64,000 nucleotides of DNA from Lachnospiraceae bacterium UBA5899 (GTDB lineage: Bacteria; Bacillota; Clostridia; Lachnospirales; Lachnospiraceae): positions 36,151-100,150 of the forward strand of contig DJEL01000012.1 in NCBI GenBank assembly GCA_002432425.1, in the 5' to 3' direction. Under the pieces are notes generated by a model. That model did not search any database. It was not told the DNA's origin and saw only the letters and a program-made list of their open reading frames with translations. A program made the translations under genes and the position numbers. Position 1 is the first letter of the stretch; each line of letters opens with the position of its first letter. Below are positions 7,962-16,562 of the stretch, in pieces.

Positions 7962-9188
7962 TTATAGAATTATACCGTTCTTTTTTAAGAGTTCCCGTGC
8001 ACTTTCCACAGAATCCACGCCGGTTTTGTTCTTAATGGGGGCAAATTCCTTTTCCCGGACCACTTCAAAGGGCAGACAGCTTTCCATTTCATGAATCATA
8101 TCCAGTACAAGCTGTTCAAATTTATATCCGTTGGGTGCTTCGGGATTTACCAGTTCTCCCGCCTCGTTTAAGTAAGGAATTTTCTTCTCCACAATATGCA
8201 GGGGAAGCTTGCGGTTCATGATTTTGTGCAGCTCGCTTTCCTTAAACAGGTAGTTTAAGATAACGCCGAAGTTGTACACCGGGTCGCCCTTTTCATCCTT
8301 TGCGTTCCGCATCTCTTCCGACAGCTCATAATATTCCACGATGGAGGGTCTGCCATCCTCCAGGCACATAACGCCCACCTTTTCGTCCGGTGCGTTCTTG
8401 CGCACTACTTTGGAGCCTACAGCACAGTCCTTTTCGATAACGGCGCCTACAAAAACAGGGTCGGCAATCTGCTGCAGCACATTGTCCACGGCAAACACGT
8501 TCAACCACTCAATGCCCTTTTCGAGGATTACATCCCGGAGTCCCGCATGGCAGAGGGAAACATACCAGCCGCCGTTTCCGTTGGGAGAAGTGGACATTCT
8601 GGATTTGCTTTCCATGTAAATCTTTCCCTCGTAGTCCGCTGCCGGAGCCATATCCTGCTTAAAGAAAAATACATTTGTCTTATCGTAGCCGAAGAAATCG
8701 TGTTCCTTGAAAAATCCCACGGTTGCCTCATGATTTTTTTCACTGGTCATGACAAACAGAGGCACGTAGCTGCCTGCCTCCTCCACTACCTTCATCAGGT
8801 TGCAGATTAACCTTTCAAAAATATAAACATCCTTGGTAATGCCGATGTTATACATGCCCTTGGGTGCATCGGAACCCAGTCTGGTGCCCATGCCGCCCGC
8901 CAAAAGAACCGCACCTACTTTTCCCGCCTTAATGGCTTCCAGTCCGGTCTTCCGGTAAGACTCCTTCTCTGCCTCGATTTCCGGCAGCTCCATTGCCTTC
9001 AAGGGCGTAATCACGCCTCTTTCGGTTGCCTTTTCTTTATGTGTGCACATTTCGGTAACGGAAAAATCCGTTTCGGCTATCTGGTTTAAGAGCTCTTCCT
9101 TTTCCGCATCATTTAACTCGTCAAAGTACTTAAGAACCTGTTCCTGTCCGTAGCTTTTTAACTTTTCCTGCGCCTGTGTAAAATTCAT
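7962..9188 (-). CDS. UDPGP/UAP-type UTP-sugar-1-phosphate uridylyltransferase
   Basis: 408 residues from the ATG at 9188. A GTG six bases upstream (9194) is too close to the AGGGG ribosome binding site. The signature LLAGGMGTRLGSDAPKG lies at about residues 97-113, followed by the sugar- and UTP-binding segments of the eukaryote-like UDPGP/UAP family (NGNGGW, FAVDNVL). This differs from the usual bacterial GalU. It makes UDP-glucose or UDP-N-acetylhexosamine from UTP and the sugar 1-phosphate; with galE downstream, UDP-glucose is the likelier product. It has a strong promoter and a PHO-like repeat further upstream. Confidence 0.85.
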   Translation of the reverse strand: MNFTQAQEKLKSYGQEQVLKYFDELNDAEKEELLNQIAETDFSVTEMCTHKEKATERGVITPLKAMELPEIEAEKESYRKTGLEAIKAGKVGAVLLAGGMGTRLGSDAPKGMYNIGITKDVYIFERLICNLMKVVEEAGSYVPLFVMTSEKNHEATVGFFKEHDFFGYDKTNVFFFKQDMAPAADYEGKIYMESKSRMSTSPNGNGGWYVSLCHAGLRDVILEKGIEWLNVFAVDNVLQQIADPVFVGAVIEKDCAVGSKVVRKNAPDEKVGVMCLEDGRPSIVEYYELSEEMRNAKDEKGDPVYNFGVILNYLFKESELHKIMNRKLPLHIVEKKIPYLNEAGELVNPEAPNGYKFEQLVLDMIHEMESCLPFEVVREKEFAPIKNKTGVDSVESARELLKKNGIIL

Positions 9189-9241
9189 ATTCACTGCCCC
9201 TTTTTATTTTTTAAGGCTCAAGCCTCTGTCTGTTAAGTTCA

Positions 9242-9270
9242 AGTATATCGGGAAAAAGACATTTATGCAA
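9242..9270 (-). promoter_or_regulatory. SigA-type promoter of the uridylyltransferase gene
   Basis: Minus strand TTGCAT (9270-9265), 17 bases, TATACT (9247-9242). Predicted start about 9235, giving a ~47-base leader. TTAACA at 9236-9231 overlaps the predicted start. Confidence 0.7.
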
Positions 9271-9344
9271 CACGCATTCTTGCTTTAATGTCCTCAAAAA
9301 TGCTGTTAAATTTTCTTATTTGGCTGATTTGTCCGCGCCCCGTC

Positions 9345-9361
9345 TGTTAAAACCGTGTTAA
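9345..9361 (-). promoter_or_regulatory. PHO-box-like tandem TTAACA repeat
   Basis: Minus strand TTAACA (9361-9356), N5, TTAACA (9350-9345): the same 11-bp period as the repeat before pstS. Further TTAACA hexamers are at 9309-9304 and 9236-9231 on the same strand and at 9389-9394 on the other. The pair sits about 110 bases upstream of the predicted start site of the leftward gene and about 120 bases upstream of the rightward small gene, so which gene it serves is open. The rest of 9189-9480 holds only the leftward promoter and the rightward gene leader. Confidence 0.5.
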
Positions 9362-9480
9362 GATTTTGCCTTCTTCCGTTAATTCCTCTTAACATCCGTT
9401 TTTCGGAAGGGCAGGATGTGCTATCTTTTCTTTGGTAAGTGATACCCATACTATATATTACATATCAGGAGGTCTTTCTT

Positions 9481-9624
9481 ATGAATCCTTTTCTTCTTGC
9501 GTTTGTTATTGTTGCGGGCGGTTTCGGCGGCCTTGTGACCCTGTACCTGACCATCAGTTTCCCCGCAGTCATTATCTGGAAAATATACCGTCGCATTGTG
9601 AAGAAAATTCCCATTATGAAATAA
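9481..9624 (+). CDS. Small membrane protein, 47 residues
   Basis: Encodes MNPFLLAFVIVAGGFGGL and one further hydrophobic run, then a basic tail (KIYRRIVKKIP): one or two membrane helices with the positive tail probably cytoplasmic. A strong ribosome binding site CAGGAGG (9466-9472) lies 8 bases before the ATG, which is why I accept so short a gene. A possible promoter is TTGGTA-N16-TATATT (9432-9459), which would leave almost no leader before the SD. It ends 89 bases before a P-type ATPase. Small membrane peptides often accompany cation ATPases as subunits or regulators; that role here is inference. Confidence 0.65.
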   Translation: MNPFLLAFVIVAGGFGGLVTLYLTISFPAVIIWKIYRRIVKKIPIMK

Positions 9625-9645
9625 ATTTCGACAAGTATATTTTGT

Positions 9646-9712
9646 CCCCCTGTCTCATATCTTGCTTTTAGGCACAGGTTGTCTAATTCAAGTATGAAAC
9701 AGGGGGATTTTT
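9646..9712 (+). promoter_or_regulatory. Stem-loop burying the ATPase ribosome binding site
   Basis: CCCCCTGTCTCAT (9646-9658) pairs with ATGAAACAGGGGG (9694-9706), 12 of 13 positions, and CTTG (9661-9664) can extend it with CAAG (9689-9692). The 3' arm contains the SD (AGGGGG) of the ATPase that starts at 9714 and is followed by ATTTTTT, so the same fold looks like a terminator. A translational or transcriptional switch between the small gene and the ATPase is plausible. It matches no riboswitch class I know. Confidence 0.6.
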
Positions 9713-9713
9713 T

Positions 9714-12446
9714 ATGAACCAGCCATTATCCAGTCAGGAAACCGAACGTGGGCACAACGTCTTAAAAGAGGTGCCCGAAAAAAACGCCCTGCAGCGCTTT
9801 TTAGCCCAACTGAACGATCCTCTGATTTTTATTTTGTTCGTCGCCGCTTCCATTTCCATGCTGCTTGGGGAATACAGCGATACCCTGATTATTCTTTCCG
9901 TTATTTTAGTCAATGCGCTCGTTGGCGTCATTCAGGAAGGAAAAGCCCAGCGGGCGCTCCATGCCCTGAAGGAAATGAGCAGCCCCAAAGCGCTTCTTAT
10001 AAAAGACGGAAACACCACGGAAATCCCCGCCGCCGACCTTATTCCCGGCGATGAAGTCCTTTTGGATGCCGGCAGACAGGTTCCCGCTGACCTGCTTATC
10101 ACCGAGTCGAACTGTCTGAAAATAGAGGAGTCGGCTCTCACCGGAGAGTCCCTTCCGGTGGAAAAGGATACCCACACCCATAACCTGGCCTATCTTTCCA
10201 CCAACGTCACCTACGGCAGAGGAAAAGGCACCGTCACCGCCATCGGTATGGATACGGAAATCGGAAAAATCGCTTCTCTCATAAACGAGGCTCCGGCGGA
10301 AAGCACGCCTCTCCAGAAGCGCCTCTCCGACCTGGGAAAGCTTCTGAGCATTCTCTCCATTGCCCTGTGCGCCCTGCTGTTTCTCATTGCCATTATCCAG
10401 CACCGCAATGTCATGGAAATGTTAATCACTGCCATTTCCCTTGCCGTTGCCGCCGTGCCGGAAGGGCTGGCTGCCATCGTCACCATGGTGCTTGCCTTAA
10501 GTGTGTCCCGCATGGTAAAAGTCAATACCATTGTGAAAAAACTGCCCAGTGTGGAAACCCTGGGCTGCGTCAGTGTGGTCTGCTCCGACAAAACCGGCAC
10601 GCTGACCCAGAATAAAATGTCCGTCACCGCCTGTTACACGGACGGCAGACTGCTGCCGCCCAAAGAACTGTCCCGTGAGGCGCACCGTTCCTTTGTGGAA
10701 GGCTTTGCCCTCTGCAACGATGCCTCCCTGGGCGGGGAAAACCCGGCGGGCTCTCTGTCCCGCGCCGGCTCTTTCGCATCCAAGGAACTGCGTGCTGCGG
10801 AAGGTGGCCCTGTCCTTTTCCAGAAACCCGCTGTATCTTCTGCCCGCACACAGGCTGTTGCCGGCAGCGCTGCCGCCCATGCCCCAAATGATGCCTCCGT
10901 CCGCATCGGCGACCCTACGGAGTTAGCGCTTCTGGATATGGCTGCCGGGCTGCATGTCTACCGTCCGGTTCTGGAAACCCGCCTGCCCCGCATGGACGAA
11001 ATTCCTTTTGACTCCGACCGGAAAATGATGACCACCCTGCACCGTATGGGAAGCAGTTCCGTTTCCTATACCAAGGGCTCTCCCGATGAAATCTTAAAAC
11101 GCTGCACCCACATCCGGCTGGACGGCAAAGTGGTGCCGTTTACGCCCTCCCACAAACAAAACATCCAGAATGCCATAAAGGAAATGTCTTCCCGTGCTCT
11201 GCGTGTACTGGCTCTTGCCATGCGGACAGGCGACCGGAAAGCCACGGAAAAGGAGCTCGTTTTTATCGGTCTTGCCGGTATGAAGGACCCCATCCGTCCG
11301 GGTGTTGCCGAAGCGGTGGCAAGCTGTCAGGAAGCCGGTGTGAAAGTGGTTATGATTACCGGGGACCGAGTGGACACCGCCTGCGCCATCGCCGGTGAAC
11401 TTTCCATTGCCGACTCCATGAGCCAGTGCATGACCGGAAGCCAGTTGGACCATCTGCCGGATGCGGAATTTAAGAAAGCCGTCCGAAACATCCGTGTCTT
11501 TGCCCAGGTTTCTCCTTCCCACAAGACCAAGATTGTGAAAGCCTTAAAAGAAACCGGCAATGTGGTTGCCATGACCGGGGACGGCGTCAACGACGCCCCG
11601 TCCTTAAAGTCTGCAGATGTGGGAATTGCCATGGGAAAAGCCGGAACGGATGTGGCAAAAAATGCGTCCGACATCATTCTCACCGACGACAATTTTGCCA
11701 CCATCATAAAGGCAATCGAACAGGGCAGAAGCATTTATGCCAATATCAAAAAATCCGTCCTGTTTTTACTTTCTTCCAATTTTGGGGAAATCATTACCAT
11801 GCTGACGGCTATTCTGTTCGGTTTTGCCTCTCCGTTAAAGCCCAGCCATATTTTATGGATAAACCTGATTACGGACTCTCTGCCCGCCCTTTCCTTAGGT
11901 GTGGACTGCAGCGATACTTCCCACTTCATGAAACGTCCGCCCCGCCCCAAGGACGAAAATCTCTTTGCGGACGGCGGACTTTCCTGCACGGTTTTTTACG
12001 GTCTGCTGATTGGTTTTATCAGCATCAGTGCTTTCCTTTATCTGCCTATCCAGACCCTCAGGGCCAGCGGCATTGCCATTACACCGTCCCATATCCGCGA
12101 GCTTCTTTTACTGCCGGATATTCTGACCCGCTCCCAGACCTATGCGTTTACTGTTCTCGGCATGTCCCAGCTTTTCCATGCCATCGGTATGCGGCGGGAT
12201 GTGGACTGCTCGCTGTTTCGCATGAAGCACTTTAACAATAAGCTGATGATGCTTGCTGTGGTTTTGGGTATCGCCCTGCAGGCTCTTGTCACCACGGTTC
12301 CCTACTTTATCAATGCATTCGGCACCGTTCCCTTAAGCTTTTCCGACTGGAAAATGCTGCTTCTGCTTGCCGCCATGCCCCTGCTTGCCCACGAATTTCT
12401 TTACTGGCACGCAAGGTTCCGCAGTAAGGCGTTTCGGATAACCTGA
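9714..12446 (+). CDS. Cation-transporting P-type ATPase, Ca2+ (P2A) type
   Basis: 910 residues. Actuator domain with the phosphatase motif TGES (ALTGESLPVEKD), the M4 ion site VPEGL (AAVPEGLAAIV), phosphorylation motif DKTGTLT with Asp292, KGSPDEIL in the nucleotide domain, hinge TGDGVNDAPSLK, and about ten membrane helices with a P2A C-terminal block. This resembles bacterial PacL/Pmr1-like calcium pumps; Mn2+ is possible. The nucleotide-binding domain carries an unusual low-complexity insertion of about 55 residues rich in Ala, Ser and Gly (~340-398). The SD is inside a stem-loop. The stop abuts the stop of the convergent next gene. Confidence 0.9.
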   Translation: MNQPLSSQETERGHNVLKEVPEKNALQRFLAQLNDPLIFILFVAASISMLLGEYSDTLIILSVILVNALVGVIQEGKAQRALHALKEMSSPKALLIKDGNTTEIPAADLIPGDEVLLDAGRQVPADLLITESNCLKIEESALTGESLPVEKDTHTHNLAYLSTNVTYGRGKGTVTAIGMDTEIGKIASLINEAPAESTPLQKRLSDLGKLLSILSIALCALLFLIAIIQHRNVMEMLITAISLAVAAVPEGLAAIVTMVLALSVSRMVKVNTIVKKLPSVETLGCVSVVCSDKTGTLTQNKMSVTACYTDGRLLPPKELSREAHRSFVEGFALCNDASLGGENPAGSLSRAGSFASKELRAAEGGPVLFQKPAVSSARTQAVAGSAAAHAPNDASVRIGDPTELALLDMAAGLHVYRPVLETRLPRMDEIPFDSDRKMMTTLHRMGSSSVSYTKGSPDEILKRCTHIRLDGKVVPFTPSHKQNIQNAIKEMSSRALRVLALAMRTGDRKATEKELVFIGLAGMKDPIRPGVAEAVASCQEAGVKVVMITGDRVDTACAIAGELSIADSMSQCMTGSQLDHLPDAEFKKAVRNIRVFAQVSPSHKTKIVKALKETGNVVAMTGDGVNDAPSLKSADVGIAMGKAGTDVAKNASDIILTDDNFATIIKAIEQGRSIYANIKKSVLFLLSSNFGEIITMLTAILFGFASPLKPSHILWINLITDSLPALSLGVDCSDTSHFMKRPPRPKDENLFADGGLSCTVFYGLLIGFISISAFLYLPIQTLRASGIAITPSHIRELLLLPDILTRSQTYAFTVLGMSQLFHAIGMRRDVDCSLFRMKHFNNKLMMLAVVLGIALQALVTTVPYFINAFGTVPLSFSDWKMLLLLAAMPLLAHEFLYWHARFRSKAFRIT

Positions 12447-12986
12447 TTATTTCAGCAGTTTAAACCTGCCGATTAAAGGAAGCTCCTTGGCTTCTCCGTT
12501 TGCCGCATTGATGATACCAAGCACTGCCCATACCAAAAATACAATATGTACCAGACCCAGAATACCGTTTAAGATACCGCCCACAACGGGAATCAGTCCG
12601 AAGATAAGACCCAGTACGGACTCCACGATAACATACGCAATCTCCGTAATGAACAGGGTCAGCCCCTGATTGGCATGGTATCTGGCAAACTTGGATTCCG
12701 GTGCTGCCAGAATGGGAACGAGTACCAGAATGGCAAGATAGGAAAGAACTGCCATTGCCTTGTTCTGGGAAATATCGTTGGGGTCAAATTCACCCGTGGT
12801 ATTGGGTGTATCCATAAATTTGTCAAAGCCGTTCTGTGCTCCTCCCTGAGGGGCTCCTGTCTGCTGGTACTGCTGCTGTGCACCGCCCTGGGGTGCTCCC
12901 GTCTGCTGATACTGCTGCGGAGCTCCGCATGCGGGACAGAATTTTTCTCCGTTAATCGGTGCGCCACATTTTGAACAAAATGCCAT
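12447..12986 (-). CDS. Zinc-ribbon membrane protein (DUF4870-like)
   Basis: 179 residues from the ATG at 12986, which has GGAGG in front; an in-frame ATG 48 bases upstream has no such site. An N-terminal zinc ribbon (CSKCGAPINGEKFCPACG) is followed by a Gln/Gly-rich linker with a tandem 13-residue repeat (QQYQQTGAPQGGA), then three hydrophobic segments resembling the DUF4870/TIC20-like membrane domain (FARYHANQGL motif). Function unknown; zinc-ribbon anchors of this sort are common in Firmicutes. Monocistronic with a consensus promoter. Confidence 0.75.
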   Translation of the reverse strand: MAFCSKCGAPINGEKFCPACGAPQQYQQTGAPQGGAQQQYQQTGAPQGGAQNGFDKFMDTPNTTGEFDPNDISQNKAMAVLSYLAILVLVPILAAPESKFARYHANQGLTLFITEIAYVIVESVLGLIFGLIPVVGGILNGILGLVHIVFLVWAVLGIINAANGEAKELPLIGRFKLLK

Positions 12987-13032
12987 TTTAAATTCCTCCA
13001 ATCCATTTGTTTCCTGAAATTTATTAACTACC

Positions 13033-13060
13033 ATTATAAAAGGTTCTGTGGGATTGTCAA
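13033..13060 (-). promoter_or_regulatory. Consensus SigA promoter for the zinc-ribbon protein
   Basis: Minus strand TTGACA (13060-13055), 16 bases, TATAAT (13038-13033): both hexamers match consensus exactly. Start site about 13026, ~40 bases before the ATG. Confidence 0.85.
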
Positions 13061-13076
13061 ACTGATATTCGTATCC

Positions 13077-14543
13077 CTACTCCCCTATTTCATCCGTCAT
13101 GGAAAAGGTAACGGTCATGCCGTCTTCTGCGGGTTCTATCACCACTTTGACGTAGCCGTCTTCCCCGCCGTAACTTACCGCCCGGTAAAAGCAGAAAGCC
13201 GCATTGCCAGTTTCCTCTTCCGTCATATTTTCGCTTCTTAAAAACTCCGCATAACCGGCTGCTGCATCATAACCGTTTTCACAGCTATAGGTATAGTACC
13301 GGTCGATATCGTCTTTCGCGGTATTGACACAGACAATATCTTCTCTCCATTCATCCGGCTTTGCCACATTTCCGTAAAGCTCATCCAGAATGGCATCGCG
13401 GTGAATCATCATGTCGGCTGCCGACAGCATTTCCTTACCGTCCTCCGTGCTGCCCGCCGCTATGGCACCGATGGCAATCGCTCCTATATAAATGGCAATA
13501 AACAGGAACACTATCCTTTTATAAAGGTTTTCTGCCTTGCCCTTTTCGTATTTTTCAATGACCCAGCCGAACTTTCCGTAGTCCATGTGGGTTCCGCAAT
13601 AAGGACAGACACCGCCGCTCAAAATATCCACGCTGCCGCCGCAGCCGGGGCATTTGTATTCACGGATAGCCGTTTTTTCCCGTGCAAAAGCTGCCTCAGA
13701 GCAGGTCAGGGTAAGCTTCAGCTTTTCGTAGCGGTTCTTAACCTTTCTGCCCATATCGCAGGAAAGTCTCATTTTTACCGTTACATTCGCCCGTATACCT
13801 TCCGTCGTCCGCGCCGCCGAAGTAAAGGTCAGATTACACAAAACACAGTCCACCACATCCCGGTAATCCTCCACAATTCCCTGCAGCGGGCAATGGGCAA
13901 AGGGCTGCACAGCCTCCGCTTTGTCTGTCAGATGGATGTTCTTCAACTGGTACTCCAGATTTTGCAGAAAGTCCTGCATGGAAAAGTCGGGAATTAACTG
14001 TTTTACCATGTTTTCTCCCGATATCTGCACCCTGGTGCGCACCAGCAGCACGATGAACAAAATCAGGTATACCCAGAACAGAATGGAAAAGATGGCACCC
14101 AGCTTGTCATACATGCCCAGTGCAATTATCATGACAATGCCATACCATACAGCCTGTGTCCCGTTGTTTCCCTGCATCAGCAGCATCATTACCAGAAATG
14201 CAGCCAGTACGCCCAATACCACAAGACCAATGGATGTAAAAAACATGATTGTCAACATTCTCGTAAAGGTCTTTTTTGCTTTTTTCGGCACATTTTCCTC
14301 TACCGAATACCCGGACACCTTGGTTTCAAAATCCGACACCACAAATTTGGCATCACAGTAATCACAGCCGTCTATGTAACCGGAAATTTTACCCATATGT
14401 CCGCAGTTGGGGCATGCCGCCATATCCCCTTCCACATCGGATTTCAAGAACTGGATTCTGGATATTTCATAGTCTTTCTGCCTGCAAAGCTTTTTCCCGT
14501 TCCTGTAAAACGTTCTCTTTATCTTCAGCCCCCGGCGGTGCAT
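13077..14543 (-). CDS. TIM44-like zinc-ribbon membrane protein, probably frameshifted near its start
   Basis: The open frame gives up to 488 residues: zinc ribbon CPNCGHMGKISGYIDGCDYC, two membrane helices, a TIM44-like domain (~200-300), a second zinc ribbon (CPGCGGSVDILSGGVCPYCG) and a C-terminal helix. It is a paralogue of the gene at 54826-56319 but lacks about 200 N-terminal residues. A better start, ATG at 14572 with GTGAGGA upstream and 9 bases after the previous stop, lies in another frame; the two frames join at a run of five C on the plus strand (14529-14533). One extra base there would give MADKAGIMSECTAGG fused to the main frame. Sequence error or real mutation cannot be told apart. 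Confidence 0.6.
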   Translation of the reverse strand: MHRRGLKIKRTFYRNGKKLCRQKDYEISRIQFLKSDVEGDMAACPNCGHMGKISGYIDGCDYCDAKFVVSDFETKVSGYSVEENVPKKAKKTFTRMLTIMFFTSIGLVVLGVLAAFLVMMLLMQGNNGTQAVWYGIVMIIALGMYDKLGAIFSILFWVYLILFIVLLVRTRVQISGENMVKQLIPDFSMQDFLQNLEYQLKNIHLTDKAEAVQPFAHCPLQGIVEDYRDVVDCVLCNLTFTSAARTTEGIRANVTVKMRLSCDMGRKVKNRYEKLKLTLTCSEAAFAREKTAIREYKCPGCGGSVDILSGGVCPYCGTHMDYGKFGWVIEKYEKGKAENLYKRIVFLFIAIYIGAIAIGAIAAGSTEDGKEMLSAADMMIHRDAILDELYGNVAKPDEWREDIVCVNTAKDDIDRYYTYSCENGYDAAAGYAEFLRSENMTEEETGNAAFCFYRAVSYGGEDGYVKVVIEPAEDGMTVTFSMTDEIGE

Positions 14544-14584
14544 TCCGACATAATCCCCGCCTTATCTGCCATTTTTTGTTGTCC

Positions 14585-15100
14585 TCACTCTGTACGTTTC
14601 CCATATTCATCCCCTGCATCTGTTTTTGTTCTGCTCCTTTTTATTTTTGCTGCCGTTCCCGCTATCTGTGGGCGGACAGGCCGCAGCCAGCGCCACACGG
14701 TAAAAACTACCCTGTAAATCAGATTGTTCACGGTAAATGTTTTTCCATTCCGGATAACCGCCACAAGCACTCCCTTTATCTGTTCCTGATAAATAGGGCC
14801 CTCCAGCCTGCTCTGGTTATCTCCCGCCATATAATAAGCCATGCTTCCGTTTTTCTCTTTTTTCAGACGGCATATCCGATGTAAAATCAGCTTCTGTCCT
14901 TCTCCCCGGTATAGCACCACATCCCCCTTGCGGTACCGTAGATTTGCACTTTGCCCGCCGCTTTTCTTCGGTGGCGCAATCACAGCACTGTCCCTGCCCG
15001 GAACAAATAGCGGATACATACTGTATCCCTGCGGCTTTATCTGAATGGTTCTGCCTTCCGCAAGCAGCTCCTCCGGGCTTATTTTTGCCTCTGTCTGCAA
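14585..15100 (-). CDS. S26 family (SipW/ER-type) signal peptidase-like protein
   Basis: 171 residues starting from TTG at 15100, chosen because GAGGGG sits 6 bases upstream; in-frame ATGs further up have no site and overlap the promoter. Ser27 in GYSMYPL and His74 in LILHRI fit the Ser/His dyad of archaeal/ER-type signal peptidases, and YYMAGDNQSR is the conserved box D/E-like segment. It lacks the usual N-terminal membrane helix; a hydrophobic stretch lies near residue 130-145. It diverges from a PqqD-HPr-kinase-like gene. This pairing recurs in peptide-modification loci in Clostridia as I recall it, so cleavage of a peptide leader is a reasonable inference. Confidence 0.75.
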   Translation of the reverse strand: MQTEAKISPEELLAEGRTIQIKPQGYSMYPLFVPGRDSAVIAPPKKSGGQSANLRYRKGDVVLYRGEGQKLILHRICRLKKEKNGSMAYYMAGDNQSRLEGPIYQEQIKGVLVAVIRNGKTFTVNNLIYRVVFTVWRWLRPVRPQIAGTAAKIKRSRTKTDAGDEYGKRTE

Positions 15101-15133
15101 AGCTTTCCCCTCAACTTTCTGTCTTTTATGGGT

Positions 15134-15166
15134 ATTGTAGCATTTTTTTCGTCCTAATGCTATAAT
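15134..15166. promoter_or_regulatory. Overlapping divergent extended -10 promoters
   Basis: Leftward: TGCTACAAT, with TACAAT at 15139-15134, reading into the S26 peptidase. Rightward: TGCTATAAT, with TATAAT at 15161-15166, reading into the PqqD-kinase fusion. Both have the TGn extension and poor -35 hexamers, and the two -10 boxes are only 21 bases apart, so the two genes probably compete for or share control. Confidence 0.65.
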
Positions 15167-15204
15167 AAATACTATACATAACTGCAAGAAAGATGAGGTA
15201 TTCC

Positions 15205-16425
15205 ATGATTCAGAATTCCGATTTTATCCTGAAAACCATAAACGGCTCTTCCTATCTGCTCCCCACCGGTCAGAGCATTTCCGACCACAAAAGGGGACTT
15301 AAGCTGAACGAAACCGGTATCTGCATCTGGGAGTTTCTTAAGACAGAACATTCCTCTATGGAAGTGGTAAACCACCTTCTGCTCCGCTACGGTGCCTCCG
15401 GTCAGGAAGCAGAAACCATAAAAAAAGAGACCCTTTCTTTTTTGCAGAAATTAGTAAATGGCGGCATGCTTTTTTGCGATATGGCGGTTCCCACCGGTCC
15501 GGACGGTCTGTGGCACACGCTCTCCATTGCAGGACTGACCCTTTCTTTATACGGAGAAAATACCTTTTTCTCTCCGGCGCTGCTACCCTTTGCAACAGAT
15601 ACTGTGTTTGCTTTTCCGGACAATGCCGCTCCCATAAAAGCAGCGGATTGCGGCACATCACAGCAAAATGTTCCGGACCAGACCGTACTTGTTTTAGCCG
15701 GAACACCTGCCTCCGCCGGAAACGGCAGGGTTCTGCTTCATAACAAAGAACTTATCGTAATGGAACAGGCCGATGAATACCTGTTTCTTTTCCCCAACCA
15801 GCCTTTGCTTGTCGAAGCACGCTTAAAGAAAGATGCTTCTTTTTTCTGCATCTACTGCATCCCTTCGGAAAAAGGCTCTTTGCAGGATGTTCTTTTCCAT
15901 GTCCTCCGGTTGGGCTTTTTATACCTTGCACAGCAAAGAGGAATAACAGTACTTCACTCCGCTTCCCTGCTTTATAAGAATAAAGCTTACTTGTTTTCCG
16001 GTCCTTCCGGCACCGGTAAGTCCACGCATACCCGTTTGTGGCAGGAAGCTTTCGGTACACCTCTGTTAAACGGTGATTTGAATTTGCTCTCTTTTTCCGA
16101 GAACACACCCGTAATACACGGCATTCCCTGGTGCGGTACCTCCGGCATTTCCACCACTTCTTCCTATCCTTTGGGTGGTATTGTGTTCCTGAAGCAGGAT
16201 TCTTCCGATTTTGTGGAAGAACTCCCCCCGGACGAGCAGATTTTGTCCCTGACAAACCGCATGATTACGCCCTCCTGGACGCCTGCTCTTTTTGAGAAAA
16301 ATCTTTCCGTTGCAGAAAAGCTGGCTCCTCTGACGTCCTTGTGCCGTCTACACTGTACGCCCACAAATCATGCGGCGGAGGTTATGAAAGAGTATGTGGA
16401 TGGGGGGATAAGAGAAAACAAATAA
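15205..16425 (+). CDS. PqqD-like domain fused to an HPr-kinase-like P-loop domain
   Basis: 406 residues from ATG 15205 (GAGG 6 bases upstream; the ATG at 15193 has no spaced site). Residues ~1-90 form a PqqD-type winged helix (GLKLNETGICIWEFL, then a helical pair), the RiPP recognition element that binds peptide leaders. A divergent middle follows. Residues ~245-400 resemble the HPr kinase/PEPCK fold: HSASLLY, Walker A GPSGTGKSTHTR at ~266, LNGDLN, and the Cys/Gly loop around HGIPWCGT. Related kinases phosphorylate lasso-type precursors. Substrate here unknown; the small protein at 25338-25787 is the best candidate in the window. Confidence 0.8.
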   Translation: MIQNSDFILKTINGSSYLLPTGQSISDHKRGLKLNETGICIWEFLKTEHSSMEVVNHLLLRYGASGQEAETIKKETLSFLQKLVNGGMLFCDMAVPTGPDGLWHTLSIAGLTLSLYGENTFFSPALLPFATDTVFAFPDNAAPIKAADCGTSQQNVPDQTVLVLAGTPASAGNGRVLLHNKELIVMEQADEYLFLFPNQPLLVEARLKKDASFFCIYCIPSEKGSLQDVLFHVLRLGFLYLAQQRGITVLHSASLLYKNKAYLFSGPSGTGKSTHTRLWQEAFGTPLLNGDLNLLSFSENTPVIHGIPWCGTSGISTTSSYPLGGIVFLKQDSSDFVEELPPDEQILSLTNRMITPSWTPALFEKNLSVAEKLAPLTSLCRLHCTPTNHAAEVMKEYVDGGIRENK

Positions 16426-16562
16426 AAATGGTTGTAACACTTTTTGGTATAGGTACTTGTTTAATAATATGTTGACTGTGATAACGGTAGATTGTAAGCA
16501 AGAAGTGATATAGGAAAATTATTTTATTCGCCCCAGAATTCAAGACTTTCAGATGTGGGAAT

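Noticed and set aside
9646..9712. yybP-ykoY manganese riboswitch before the P-type ATPase
   Set aside because: Too short and lacks the conserved internal loops; only one long hairpin is visible.
10497..10906. Antisense genes opposite the P-type ATPase
   Set aside because: Long antisense frames are expected from GC-rich codon bias; none has a start signal or recognisable product.
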